A DNA stretch of 54,377 bases from Evernia prunastri. Taxonomy: Eukaryota; Ascomycota; Lecanoromycetes; Lecanorales; Parmeliaceae. Of this stretch, positions 23,182-35,123 are shown piece by piece. How positions within the stretch are numbered: the stretch's first letter is position 1; every line of letters begins with the position of its first letter. The notes beneath the pieces are model-generated. The model was not told where the DNA came from. It saw only the letters and a program-made list of their open reading frames with translations, and made no database searches. The position numbers and the translations under genes are program-made. Location: contig NKYR01000190.1 in NCBI GenBank assembly GCA_003184365.1, forward strand, positions 1 through 54,377, read 5' to 3'.

Positions 23182-23772
23182 GACTGCAGATAGACATGCA
23201 AGAACAATAGAGGTGAAGACCGGATATTACAGCATGAATGTTGCATGCGGGAAATCCCCGGAAATGCCATGATACAGGTCTTAGAGTATCACTATGTCCG
23301 ACGCTAAAATTAAACCTCCGTCCGCGTCGAGTAAAATACTCGTGCTGTCCAGACTCCAGGAGTAAGTCTTTTGATAGAGCGAGGACAACAATAGATCAAG
23401 CGATATCCCGCTAAGTGGATTGATAAACAATCACTGTACGCTTAGAGACGCTTTTGAAGGTTACCTAGTATCTCCTACTACTGTGGTCAACTCGGGACCT
23501 AATGCTTGTACGGTATCATGCTCAGAAAAGCTCCCTAAGTACAATTCATTCGCTGCCCATAAGGTATTTTTAGGGTCCCCCACCGCTCCTTCGATAGGAG
23601 CTTACAAATTCACATTCAGAAAGTAAAGTATTCATCAAGGATCCCATTCGTACCTTCAAACATGACTCGCAATCGTTCTCAGCCCGCTACCTTTTTCTGA
23701 ACATTTATTCATCACCTTCCAAACGCTTTCCTATCTATCCTCTACGATTTCCCCACTTCAGTGGCTCCCATT
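23182..23772. other. Divergent promoter between RQC2 and the Gal80-like gene
   Basis: The two genes point away from each other. A 68-codon plus-strand frame (23420-23626) shows no family similarity and no codon signature that I can defend. Confidence 0.5.
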
Positions 23773-24948
23773 ATGGCAATCCGTGTTGGTATGATTGGTT
23801 TGTCTGCCAGGGCCAAAACCTCGTGGGCTAGTTCTGCTCACTTGCCATATCTTCAAGCGTCTGGGGGCAAATATGCCATTACTGCCCTCTGCAACTCCAG
23901 TGTTTCAGCAGCCCAATCCGCAATTGAAACTTTTAAGTTGCCTGCTGATACTAAGGCTTACGGCAATCCTCAAGATTTAGCTGACGATCCAGAGGTATGA
24001 AGATGGTAGACGAACAGCAATAATGATATACCTTGGACTAAGAGGATGCAGGTCGACCTTGTGGTGTGTACCACTAGGGTCGATATACACTACGATACTA
24101 TCAAACCAAGCCTCTTGAAAGGGAAAGATATCTATTGCGAGTGGCCTCTGGCATCGAATGTGGAAGCAGCTGAAGAGCTAGATGCTTTGGCCAAAGAGAA
24201 AAATTGCCGGACAATTATCGGGCTCCAGGGAGAGCTGTCGCCAGTTATACTGAAAGTCAAATCCTTGATCGAACAAGAGAACAAGATTGGAAAGGTCCTT
24301 AGCAGCTCCGTCAACGCAGCGGGCGGGACCAGAATGCGCGACAGCATGATAGAGGGACTGAAGTACTTTACTCGAAAGGCTGTCGGAGGAAATGTCGTTA
24401 CCATTGGTTTTGGCCACATGATAGACTTTGTGATGCTGGTACTTGGCGAGCTCTCCAGTTTCCGATCACAGCTGAGTATTCAGCGTCCCCAGGTCCCGAT
24501 CATAGGCAGTGATGGGACCATCCACGAAATTGCCTCCACAGATGTTGCCGACCATATTATGCTCCAAGGTGTTTCAGACTCTGGCGCTCCGTTGTCTGTC
24601 ACCTTCCGTCGTGGACCTCCATTCAAGGGTACACCCGGCTTCATGTGGTCGATTCATGGCGAAAAAGGGGAGATCAGGATTACGACAACTGGGCCCGGAC
24701 TGCAAGCCAATGATGACGAGACAAACATTACCATCGACAATTTTGATCAGGAAGAAATCGAAATTGTTGAATGGGACCAGCATTTTGAACATCTACCACG
24801 ACCGGCTCGAAATGTGGCGGCCATGTATGAAGCATTTGCCAACGGAACGAAGTATCCTGGTTTTGGCCACGCAGTATTAAGACATAGGCACATCGAGGAG
24901 GTGTACAGAAGTGCTGAGGAGGGTCGAGCGGGTGTTCATATCCGATGA
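23773..24948 (+). CDS. Gfo/Idh/MocA-family oxidoreductase, Gal80-like
   Basis: Exons are 23773-23994 and 24052-24948, 372 aa; the 57-bp intron joins DDPE to VDLVVCTTR. The N-terminal Rossmann fold starts with RVGMIGLSARAKTSWASSAH, and the segment DIYCEWPLASNVEAAEEL matches Gal80 (VEWALA in yeast) rather than the usual EKP of active dehydrogenases. GLQGELSPVILKVKSLI is also Gal80-like. Budding yeast Gal80 binds NAD(P) and represses Gal4; filamentous fungi carry several Gal80-like proteins without that circuit, and their roles are mostly untested. No galactose genes are nearby. The replacement of the catalytic EKP lysine by EWP suggests a sensor or a changed activity. GTG codons upstream are not needed; the ATG before AIRVGMIG is the natural start. 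Confidence 0.88.
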
Positions 24949-25472
24949 CCCTTGTACAGAGGCGTAAGGTGTCCGCGGTTTGGAGGGCAGAGAGCAAGCA
25001 TTCAGAAGATTAGGCGATTTTGAAGTACCTTTAGATAGTAGACCTCACAACACGCTGGATGGTAATCACATCAAATGTACAACTTGGCGAATACTTTCTT
25101 GAACCCGTCGATCACATTTGCCTGATCTTGTTCCATAAAGAATGATTGACCAAGCAAGCCAGAAAGTTATTTGCCTTATCCAGCATCTCTTCATTAGCTA
25201 CTCGTAGGGTAGCCAATCAACACAAATGCTTGCCGCAGGTCAACGCCATCTGCTTCGTCCACCGCTTGCATGGCATCCTCGCTGTATTGTACAATATCTT
25301 CCATTCCTAAGCCTTGTGATGCCTTGTCAAGCATCAGTAACGAAAGATAAAAGTACTCAGAAAGCAAGCGCAAGATATTGCTACCGTAAGCAGCACGACT
25401 GCTCTCGTAAACTCAGTGAAGGCAACATTCAGATATCGCAACGCTCTACGAAACTTAGATCCAAGAGGGGTC
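24949..25472. other. Intergenic, convergent 3' ends
   Basis: This lies between the Gal80-like gene and RAD21, which end toward each other. A plus-strand frame at 25226-25633 overlaps RAD21 coding sequence antisense and is not supported. Confidence 0.5.
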
Positions 25473-27393
25473 CTAGGAGATGGCAGCGACGGCAGGTGCA
25501 ATCGTTTCTTGCTCTGCAATCTCTCCGCCAGCTTCTGTCTCAGCCCACGAACCCCACAACCCTCTTTTCGCACGGATGCGTAAAGGTCCGGAAAGAGTAT
25601 CTTCTGCTTGCTCAACCTTCACAGCATCTTTAGTTGCCAATACTAGTACCTCAAAGAACATCTTCGTCGCATCAGCTTTGCTGGTGGTAGCCTCGGGGAG
25701 CAGCTGCTGGAATAAGATGTTGGCCTTCTTCTGCTGGGATGGACTGCCGTCGGCGGAGGATCCAAATCGGTCACGGAGGAGATGTACTGCATGCTTCGTA
25801 CCCTGAGACACAGCTCCTTGGTCCGTTGGGTGCAACAAAGGAGCAGTAGTGTCGTCGAACTGATCTCTCAGAGCCTCGTAGTCTTCTTCATCATTTTCGC
25901 GTTCAGTCATGCCGGCATCTCCATCACCATGCGCAGGAACAAAGCCTTCATCGGCGGGAAGGCCAATGACTGCAGAATGTTCTCGTGCTCCAGGATCGCC
26001 GTCAAAACCAAGACCTTCATCGACAGCGCCAAATGTGTCGTCCTCGGGTATCTCGAGTTGCGGCATACCGCCCACGCCTGCTTGCGCTTCGTCCTCGCCG
26101 ACATCTGCGATACCACTGTCACGCTTTCTCTTCAACTCGCCAGATTTTCTGACGACCTCGATAGACAGGATACCTCTGAGCTCGGGTGCCCATCCCTTGG
26201 CCCGACCTTCGCCCATAATACTTGATACAAAGTCGCCGTTCTTCTGCATGTTCATCAAGTTCAGTAACATTGGGTCTCGGGACAAGTAGGATGCTGGCTT
26301 TAGGATCGCTGATCTGTCTGCCTGCTGCTGCTTGATCTGGGTTGAAGAGAGCATGGTTTCTGAGTCTGTTTGGATGATCTTTCTTTTCTTGGCTTTGTGG
26401 GTTGCTTGGTGCATTGAGGCTTCCTCTCCTTCTACATTCATATTGGTAGCATCGAAATCGCGCACGACACTCGAACGAACTGAAGACAATGGCGACTGAG
26501 ATGCTCTCTGTAGACGAGGATCAGCAGGTACGGCAGGTCCTACAGGTGCATCATCCATAGGCACTATGAAGTCATCTGCATCATCAAATAGTAAGCCACC
26601 GTTGTCAGGCATTTCATCACCGTGATCTTCAATCAAAGACGGTACTCGGCTGCTCAGCCGGGTTCGAATGTTCTCGTCGTAGGTAAAGTCATGCGGAAAC
26701 TTGTCCCCGTCACCCGTCAGGTCATCGTCCAAGCTCCTAGTTGGAGGTGCCTTGCGCCCCACCTCAATACTTGGCCCGTCATCGAGTCCAAGGTCGAGGT
26801 CCAGGTCGATGTTCATTTCTTCTTCATCAAATTCAGCCATTTCGTCTCTCGGGGGTTCATGGCGACCAATTTCAATGCTCAAGGGATCTGAAAGCACTTG
26901 ACTATTCCAATTGAGAGGGTCATCATTCTTAGAGCCGAAATCGATATTCATTGGACGGAAGTCGAGCAGCGAAGGGTCGAGATCAGGCATCATTGGATCA
27001 CTGATCCTATCCGCTACTGTAAGGGCAGCTGCGCTTGGCATATTTAGATTGGCTGGAAGGTCGACGTTTCCGGGACGAAAGGCCTGAAGTCGTGAATGAT
27101 AGTACAAGTGAATGGGTACTTTGACTTACCATTTTGATTTTGAGCAACGCTTCATTGCAATCATCTAGGAGGTACCTTGCCTTCCGACTGTAGATTCTGA
27201 CCACACCTAAGAGCAGTTGACCACTTAGTCGAAGGGCCATCGGCGCTGTGCCTTGATCAACGATGGCGTTGACACTGCTCTCAATGTTCGATTGTAGAAT
27301 GTGCGTTTTTGATAACTTGCGCTCCAAGTTTGCGGAAAGCCATACGCGAGCCAGAGGCCCGGTCTTTGAGAGGAGTGTTTCCGAGTAAAACAT
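25473..27393 (-). CDS. RAD21: Mitotic cohesin kleisin Rad21/Scc1/Mcd1
   Basis: The kleisin closes the Smc1-Smc3 ring and is cut by separase at anaphase. Exons are 27130-27393 and 25473-27083, 624 aa; the 46-bp intron joins LLKIKM to AFRPGNVDLP. The N-terminal Smc3-binding domain begins MFYSETLLSKTGPLARVWLS, matching Rad21 rather than meiotic Rec8. The middle is acidic and disordered. It contains SIEIGRHEP and SIEVGRKAP, with Arg near residues 162 and 198, which fit the (S)xExxR separase consensus; SIEVVRKSG is a third, weaker site. The C-terminal winged helix that binds the Smc1 head ends the protein (FFEVLVLATKDAVKVEQ). The gene is divergent from the PMR1-type gene. Confidence 0.95.
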
Positions 27394-28059
27394 ATCGAGC
27401 GATGACTATCGACCAAGGACTTGTAGGGTTTCGCAGTAATCGCTGAAGCTGGATGGAGCCTGCGCGCGATGGGTGGAGAGAAAAGTGGCCGGGAGCTGCA
27501 CTGTTGATTGGCGCGTCGATTGTGTACGTGTAGCAGAAGCAAACTAGTCAGCACTCGCGGCCCAACGACGACCTTTGATTCCAGCGACGAAGTGCTATAG
27601 GATGCGACTCAGGAGAGGTAGCTGTGGATTGCCAGAAGTGGTTCGTGCAATGCGTTGGAGGAAAAGAGCTCCTGTGTTTGCGGGGGCTGGGAATGGAGGG
27701 ATCTCCTGCGAATATTTAAACTTTTGGTGGTGCAGATCTTGGCAGGTACTCTACGGACAGGTAACGTTTCAATGTATCACTGTATGTGGACGCTCAGAAT
27801 CACGTCTCACGAACAGTTCATAAAGAAGTATCTCCAACCCACGCAACCGCAGCTTAAATAGAAGATTCAAGTGTTACATAGATATCCGCATTCTTTCTTT
27901 CGCCCCTCGGTACATCGCCTATGAAGACCCGAGTGTGGACACTCTGACTGAGTACCAGGAAAAGGAAAGTATAGCATCATCTCATCTGTCGGCAGCGTCA
28001 CTTCAGGCTGAAGTGCGGCCGTCAGTTTGACGAACCTTCCATGTCCCGGTCATGAAATC
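27394..28059. other. Divergent promoter between RAD21 and PMR1
   Basis: This 666-bp stretch should hold both promoters and 5' leaders. Frames inside it are short and overlap without family similarity. Confidence 0.5.
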
Positions 28060-31000
28060 ATGTCAAGACCTCACACGCCCTTGCCTCTCCCCAATGGTCC
28101 CAACTCGAGGAACATCCACCAGGGCTCCAGGCCGGGGACGCCCCGACCTATGTTTTCTGGCTCGGTGAGAAGATGCTAAATACGACTCGGATTTGGATCT
28201 AGCATCACTTGCTGACTGCTTCCCTAGGCGGGCACATCAGCATACTCCCTTCTCACCCCTGAAGAGACCCAGCAACGACTGAATACATCACTCGCCAGGG
28301 GTTTATCCCCCTCCGATGCCGAAGCCAGGCTTCTCCAACATGGGGCAAACGAGCTTCCACATGAAGAACCAGAGCCTTTGTGGCTTCGCTTCCTCAAACA
28401 GTTTAAAGAGACCCTCATATTACTTTTACTAGCTTCCGCTGCAGTGTCATTTGTCATGGGCAATCTCGACGACGCAGTCAGTATCACCATCGCTGTGACC
28501 ATTGTAGTGACGGTGGGTTTCGTACAGGAGTATAGATCAGAGAAGTCTTTGGAATCTCTCAACAAGCTCGTCCCGCATTATGCTCATCTCATCAGAGGTT
28601 TCCCAGAGCACAAGAAAAGATCTGGTCAGGACTCACAACAAGGTATTGAGATGGATCCAATGTCCAATGGCTCTGCTTCCTCACTTGAGATGGCGTCGAC
28701 CACCGTACCCGCCCGGCAATTGGTCCAAGGTGATCTAGTCATATTCTCAACAGGAGATAGGATACCTGCAGACATACGAATCACTAGTGCGGCTGATCTA
28801 TCTATCGATGAATCGAATCTGACCGGGGAGAACGAGCCAGCCTTAAAGCAAGCGCGTGCACTGGATCGCGCTCGAGTAGCGGCAAGGCCAGCTCCATACG
28901 GTCGTCCTCCATCACCTTCCTACGCCTCGCCAGCAGCAGGAACCGTAGGGGCGGACATCAGGCTCAACGAGCAAGTCAACATAGCTTTTATGGGTACGCT
29001 AGTACGATCGGGACATGGACAGGGCCTAGTCATAGGTACTGGAGCCGGTACAGAATTCGGTGGAATCTCGGCATCGCTGCAAGAAATTGAAAGCCCCCGA
29101 ACGCCTTTACAGCTCTCAATGGATCGCCTCGGGCGAGAGTTGAGCTGGATGTCATTCGGAGTCATTGCGCTAATAGTTGTTGTCGGGCTATGGCAAGGGA
29201 GGAAGCTACTTGAGATGTTTCAGATTGGGGTCTCTCTCGCTGTTGCTGCTATACCTGAGGGTCTCCCCATCATCGTGACAGTCACGCTTGCTTTGGGCGT
29301 TCTGAGGATGTCTAAGCATGGCGCAATCGTTAGGAGACTGCCGAGCGTGGAGACTCTTGGCTCAGTGAATGTTGTCTGCAGTGACAAAACTGGTAGTTCC
29401 CCCTTACTCGAGCAATCACCAAGAGATGTTAATGGATGCTGCAGGTACACTGACCCTGAACCACTTGACTGTAACAAAGCTATGGCATTTCGACGTGCCG
29501 TCCGCCATTGAAGTGAATATAGACTTGGTGTCTGCATCACCTGATCCAGCTACGCGAACAGTATTGCGGGTTGGCAATATTGCTAATAATGCTCGACTGT
29601 CTCGTGCTAATGCGAACTCACCGGCGACGGCATCATCTGCCGCGATCATGTCGTCAACGCTTGGTCAGGACCCGAATGCGGTTAGCGCCAAAAGCCGCTG
29701 GGTTGGTCAGCCGACAGATGTGGCTATCTTGGACCTTCTGGATGCTTTTGGCGAGGACGACATTCGTGATCGAATCGGACCGCGAAGCGCAGAAACGCCG
29801 TTTAGCTCTGAACGGAAATGGATGGGAGTAGTCATTGGGGCCAACCATAGTAAAGATATGGGAAATGGGGTTGAAACGGCGTACATCAAAGGCGCTCTGG
29901 AAGAGGTCCTGAAGCGATGCGATACTTGCATCTCCAAAGATGGGAAAGAGATCATTCTGGACGGGCCAAGGAGACAAGTTGCCATAAATGCTTCAGAGAA
30001 AATGGCAGAAGACGGCCTCCGAGTCTTAGGTTTTGCAAGCGGCTCGAATAGAGATGCAACAAGACTAGCAAAATCTGGACAGGCTCCAAGTCGCAGTGGC
30101 ACACCGAGACCGGGTGTCACTCGTGATGGTAGCCGTCAACTCAATGAAGATACGTACCAAGGCCTTGTGTTTGCTGGACTAGTCGGCATGAACGATCCTC
30201 CTCGAAAAGACGTCGATAAATCAATACGACGGTTGATGACAGGCGGCGTCAAAGTTATCATGATAACCGGGGATTCCGAGACAACGGCGGTTGCTATTGC
30301 AAGGCGCCTAGGAATGCCTCTAAGTTCATCAAGGGCAGGTTATCGACCCGTTCTCAGAGGTGACGAGCTAGACCAGATGTCTTCAGAAGAGCTCGCTGAC
30401 GCCATGGCTGGTACCTCCATATTTGCTCGTACAAGTCCTGAACATAAGATGAAAATCATCCGCGCTTTGCAGTCTCGAGGTGATGTCGTCGCAATGACGG
30501 GAGACGGCGTCAACGATGCTCCGGCCTTGAAGAAGGCGGATATTGGCATCTCTATGGGTCTCCTCGGCACTGACGTCGCTAAAGAAGCAGCCGACATGAT
30601 CCTCACTGATGACGACTTTTCCACCATTTTGAGCGCCATCGAAGAGGGCAAAGGCATCTTTTACAACATTCAGAACTTCCTCACCTTTCAACTCAGCACC
30701 AGCGTCGCAGCCTTGTCTTTGGTTCTGCTGAGCACTTTCTTCGGCTTCAGCAATCCATTGAATGCAATGCAAATTTTGTGGATAAGTAAGCCTCTTGGCT
30801 TGGTTTTGGGGCTCTTGTACGACAGGGCTAATCGCTATGACTAGACATCCTCATGGACGGTCCTCCAGCTCAGTCTTTAGGCGTCGAGCCTGTTGATCCT
30901 GCAATTATGAATCGACCACCTCGTCCCAGAGCCGCACGTGTTCTCACCCGCCCTGTCATACAGCGCGTTCTTACGTCCGCTAGTGTCATCATGATAGGCA

Positions 31001-31392
31001 CCCTTGGCATCTATTATCTCGAAATGTCATCCGACAATACCGTTACCGCTCGCGATACCACTATGACTTTTACCTGTTTCGTTTTTTTTGACATGTTCAA
31101 TGCACTGACCTGCCGAAGTGAAGGTAAAAGCATCCTTAGAGGTGAGATGGCCTTGACTGGGAACCACATGTTTAATTTTGCTGTTGGCGGCAGTCTGTTG
31201 GGCCAGCTCGCTGTCATATATGTTCCTTTTTTCCAGCGGATCTTCCAAACCGAAGGCCTAGGGCTCCGAGATTTGGGACTGCTAGCAGCATTGGCCAGTA
31301 CTGTGTTCTGGGTTGATGAGTCGAGAAAGTATCTGAGGGCCAGGAATAGAGGGATCAGAGGGCTTGGAGGAGGTTACAGCGCGAGTGTATGA
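28060..31392 (+). CDS. PMR1: Golgi Ca2+/Mn2+-transporting P-type ATPase (Pmr1/SPCA)
   Basis: It pumps Ca2+ and Mn2+ into the Golgi lumen, needed for glycosylation and sorting. Exons are 28060-28164, 28228-29392, 29445-30785 and 30845-31392, 1052 aa. The actuator region and first membrane helices include LDDAVSITIAVTIVVTVGFV, typical of SPCA pumps. PEGLP in M4 and TGEN in the actuator domain are present. The phosphorylation motif SDKTGTLT (Asp near residue 421) is restored only when intron 29393-29444 is removed. KGALEEV, MITGDSETTA and TGDGVNDAPALKKADIG follow in the P and N domains. The last intron splits ILWI-NILMDGPPA at the start of M6. All catalytic motifs are intact. The proline-rich N-terminal tail is short. 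Confidence 0.95.
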
Positions 31393-31744
31393 TTAACTTT
31401 TAGTACTGCTGTGGAGACGCATAGCCTTTGTACATAGCATGACAAGGCGACCAGCGCATACCCTAGTGTTTGGGAAGGACTATGGCTACCACTAATCTGT
31501 TCAAAATGCCGCCTTCAGCATTTTCGTCCCATTTTGCCTTATATGAATTGTGACCGAGATTGCGTATACGCCTTTAGTAAGTGATTGACAGAGGGACTGA
31601 GTTGCCTTATTCGTTTCTGGACAAGACATGAGACTAACCCGATCATCAAAGCACACCCTATTGTAACATTTCCAGCCCAACCGGTTGCCTGAGCCATAAC
31701 CGAACCCACAAGGTCTGCCGCATTCTAGTTCACAACCAGACATC
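31393..31744. other. Intergenic, convergent 3' ends
   Basis: PMR1 (+) and RET3 (-) end tail to tail. Nothing else is visible. Confidence 0.55.
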
Positions 31745-32404
31745 CTACATCTGTCTCATCCGCTCGGCCAGTTTGTTTTTGCCGAACTCAAGCAGATTGT
31801 AAACGCCTTGCTCGCTGAAGTCCACACCCTTGATATTCGTAACGTCCTGCGCCGGGGCTCTGCTGACCCTGCTCGCCACAACCACAGGATCAACCTCTAG
31901 TATGATGCCGTCGTCGACGATCTCGTCAATGGCGAGCGAGACAAGGTCGTAGTTTTCTATCAGGGTGCGTTTGTCTGTCGAATTCCTGCAACGAAACCAT
32001 CATTTAGCTGCGCGAATGAGGATGAAGGGAACAAGAAAAGCAGTCGCGAACTTGAGTAATATAGACAACGAGTCCCTTAGCGCAAGGACAACGCCGAACA
32101 GCAGGATCTCATTTTCCTCCCCGCCCCCTACGACGTAAAGCATAACATCTCCCTCCATCTTGAACACGACGACTCGCCCATCATACAGGATGATATCACT
32201 CGACTGCTTATTCGTCTTTTCCAGCAGACCCTTCTCGAAGGCTTTTTGTTCTTTGATAGTCGGATAGGGGTTAGCGCCTGGGTGGGACGTACTGTTCGCT
32301 GGGGCGTGAGGAGCGGAGTAATATTTGGTGAGAATGCGGGAGCGGTCGTCGGTAGAGAGGATGAGGATAGCATTGACGGAGAAGAGGGACATGTTAGGCG
32401 ACAT
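31745..32404 (-). CDS. RET3: Coatomer subunit zeta
   Basis: Zeta-COP is the small adaptin-like subunit of the COPI coat, paired with gamma-COP, in retrograde Golgi-to-ER traffic. Exons are 32052-32404 and 31745-31985, 197 aa. MSLFSVNAILILSTDD opens the longin-like fold; DIILYDGRVVVFKMEGDVML and LALRDSLSILLK follow. The join across an unusual GTTCGC donor gives LSILLK-NSTDKRTLIEN, and the second exon continues YDLVSLAIDEIVDDGIILE to the end, as in the family. Reading through the intron instead would give a hydrophobic tail foreign to the family. Start at the first ATG; the second, four codons on, is also possible. Confidence 0.92.
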
Positions 32405-32903
32405 GTTGGTAATGCAGAAAGGGATGGTGAGGATTCAATAGTGTTTCCTACAGGAGTTGAATATGTAAAATACTGGTGTAACTTGTAAGTGCTTGCTTCA
32501 AAGGCCTGAGGCTCTGCGGGACAGGCCCGATAGGCCTTACCTTACTTTACTCTATCGAGGTATTTTATAAATGGCACGCTAGCAAGCCAGCCTTGCTCGA
32601 TGTCACAACACACCCACTAATGCAATAGCCTAAAATCCGAAAACTTCATAACTCGTTCTTTCACAACAGTATTTAAAAATGTGTGAAAACGAAAATATAA
32701 AACGTAAACTCTAGGTTTTAAAGCTTCAAGAATTTTTCGAATCGGAGTTGTATTGACCAATGCATATAATGAGTTCAAGGTCGGTGCACCCACAACATAT
32801 ACATTCTGCAACTTCGATGCAAGCACCGCGCCGATATCTACATACATCTGGTTCCAAAAAAAGGCTTATCATCGCTGTAGCCAAAAACCCAAAACATCGA
32901 GTG
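32405..32903. other. Intergenic; RET3 promoter with possible MITE relic
   Basis: It is AT-rich in part. Bases 32609-32650 contain ACACACCCACTAATGCAATA followed by GCCTAAAATCCGAAAA, resembling the arm of the 270-bp MITE at 13343-13612. A TTACCTTACTTTAC motif lies about 135 bp upstream of RET3. Confidence 0.4.
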
Positions 32904-34188
32904 TCAAGACTCTTTTGCGTGAGCCGATTGATTCTTTGCTTTCGCTTCGTTTGACGTTGAAGGCAGGCTTTCGCGTTCTCCACTGCTTCCACTCCTCTCT
33001 CCATCAATTGCAGGGTCATATTCGTCCAGCTTTTTGGGGTCCACCTTGAGCATTGGCTTGCCCTTGCCTTCAGAAACTGTAATTTCTGCAGGATCCTTTA
33101 CATTCTCGCTCCCAACGTCGCTACCAAGCGCGCCATCATGGTCTTCGGCTCGAGAACGCTGTCGCCCAGTTCGAACATGTTCTTCGATGCTGCCTTCATC
33201 TTCTTCTTCACTCTGAGTGGGGCCATGGTCCGATGGCTTCTGGTCCTTGATGAAGCTATCAATGATGTAGTATTGCAGGGCATTCATCACGACCGGAAAG
33301 AACAGCATGACGAAGAAGACTTGCACCATTTCGTTGCCTTCTGTCCATCGTAGAGCCCAATCACCAACTCGTATTATCCATGGGCATATTTGGAAAATGA
33401 AGAAGACACAGGCCTTCATTCCCAGCAGACCGAGGAAGTAAATGAACGATTGTTTGAGCCACCACTTTGTTTTTGGCGGACGACCGTAATTCCCGGATTG
33501 AATCGACTCAGGCGGATCGCCTAGAGGCGTGAGAGAGAACCCATGCGTCAACAGTCGTAGAAGTACGACGAGGATCGGTATGCCGATAGTAGTCTTCATT
33601 GAAAACATTAGTTTCAGCCATTTTGTACATCCTTTCGCAGAGACTGGGCATGAAACTTACGTCAATAGCTAGATTGAGGAGGTAAAAGGAGCAAGGGTTG
33701 GCCTGGTAGTCCCCGGCTTTTATGGTGAGCTGTCCGGAGGAAAGCATGGACATTAGTAGGTTGGCAACGTGCAGCAATGCTGAGCCCACAACTTGCTTCG
33801 ACGCGTCAAAAGCCCAGATCTTTAGAGGTCGCTGGGGTCTCTCGCGCCATCGCTTAAAGACCAGTACCAGCAGTGCCAAAACCCCAAGTGCGCCTTGTAT
33901 GAAGAGAGCAAAGGGACCTAGTAGTTTACACTCCCCATTCTCGGCGCCTGGTCTCGACTCGCCTCCAGACGTCAGGTTCAGGGGAGAGGTTGGGGCCATG
34001 GTGGAAGTTGATGCGGAGTGCCTGAACGTCGATGCAGCAATGTATGATAATGTTGGGGAGAAGACCATTTCCACTAGCTCTGCGGGCAACGAATGGGCCG
34101 CTGGCGTTGGCAGGACCACATCATCGGGCGACATAATTGTGGAGGGGTGGTCAGGCCGGCCTAGAGAAGGCAAAAGGTAGCTATACAA
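32904..34188 (-). CDS. STIMATE-family vacuolar/ER membrane protein (YPL162C-like)
   Basis: Exons are 33661-34188 and 32904-33593, 405 aa; the 67-bp intron joins FYLLNLAID to TTIGIPILVVLLRLL inside a membrane helix. Five or so hydrophobic segments are visible: LFIQGALGVLALLVLVF, the stretch around VGSALLHVANLLMSML, the spliced helix, SFIYFLGLLGMKACVFFIF, and VQVFFVMLFFPVVMNALQ. The C-terminal about 110 residues are hydrophilic and acidic. The fungal members are called vacuolar membrane proteins; the animal member STIMATE works at ER-plasma membrane contacts with STIM1. Function in fungi is not established. The first ATG is used; the Met at residue 19 is an alternative. Confidence 0.85.
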
Positions 34189-34622
34189 AGATAGATAGCG
34201 CGGCGAAAGATACTGCGGAGTGAGGAAGTGGAGTGCGTGTGTGGGTTAACCTCTTCGGCGCGAGAACGCTGTCCAATACTCTGATTCGCAGTCCTCTAGG
34301 TGAGGGGGAAAGAGGCTCTGGGTCTACTCTGACGCAGCTATCTTAGGCGGAGAAGAGCATATCGATGGGTATAAGGAGAGTGTGTCGTAATTTCGAATAA
34401 CTAACCAAACCAAACACCCGAGGCCAAAAGGTAGATCAGGGGCGACGTAAATAATTAATGAACATTTATTCCTGTGAAGTGGCGTTGAATTAATGCTGAG
34501 CTGAGAGCGAGGCTGCAGCAAGTCAGTACTCTAGAGTGTAGAGTGCAGGATGCCGAACCAGAACCGCGCCTACCTTACCTTAAGCCTCCCGTGTTTCCTA
34601 CCGAAAATTACATGCGGAGTTA
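34189..34622. other. Intergenic upstream of the STIMATE-like gene
   Basis: This is the promoter side of the membrane-protein gene, and it ends at the TA target of a MITE. It holds a TACCTTACCTTA tract near 34571. No coding frame is supported. Confidence 0.5.
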
Positions 34623-35123
34623 CCCCTATATTAAAAAGTCTTGTCAAACTAAAATGTTGCCGCAAGCACCCCCCATCCAAAATCAAAAAATTGAATTTCT
34701 TGAATAACTTCACAACCACGACTTCTTATAATCTAAAACTTTCATAGATTATGTATACTATATCAATCAATTAGCCCTCAATTTTTTAAAAAAATTGGAC
34801 TTGAAGTTCGCGAATGAGATTATAATATATAAAGATACGATCTTTATTATAAAGTGGCTATTTTATAATCGTCAGTTATTTCAAAGAAATTCATAAATTC
34901 TATAAGACTTTTATTTTACAGAACAACGAATATTTAGAATCTTCTATAAATTTAAAGTCTTAAAGATTGAGTATATCTCTGAAAGATTATGAAGTTTTTA
35001 GAGCGCTATAAACTATCGTTGTAAAGTTATTCAAGAAATTCAATTTCTTGATTTTTGATGGGGGGGGTGCTTGCGGCAGCATTCAAAAGCATTTAAGTTT
35101 GACAAGACTTTTTAATATAGGGG
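34623..35123. mobile_element. 501-bp MITE, CCCCTATATTA ends, TA target
   Basis: Inverted repeats start CCCCTATATTAAAAAGTC and run about 85 bp on each side, with a small indel after TTGTCAAACT; they include a shared GCCGCAAGCACCCCC tract. The element is flanked by TA at 34621-34622 and 35124-35125. The interior is strongly AT-rich, with little CpA, suggesting RIP. It has no coding capacity. The repeats are unrelated to those of the other elements here. Confidence 0.85.

Noticed and set aside
34550..34747. 65-codon plus-strand frame
   Set aside because: It overlaps the left arm of the 501-bp MITE and has no coding character.
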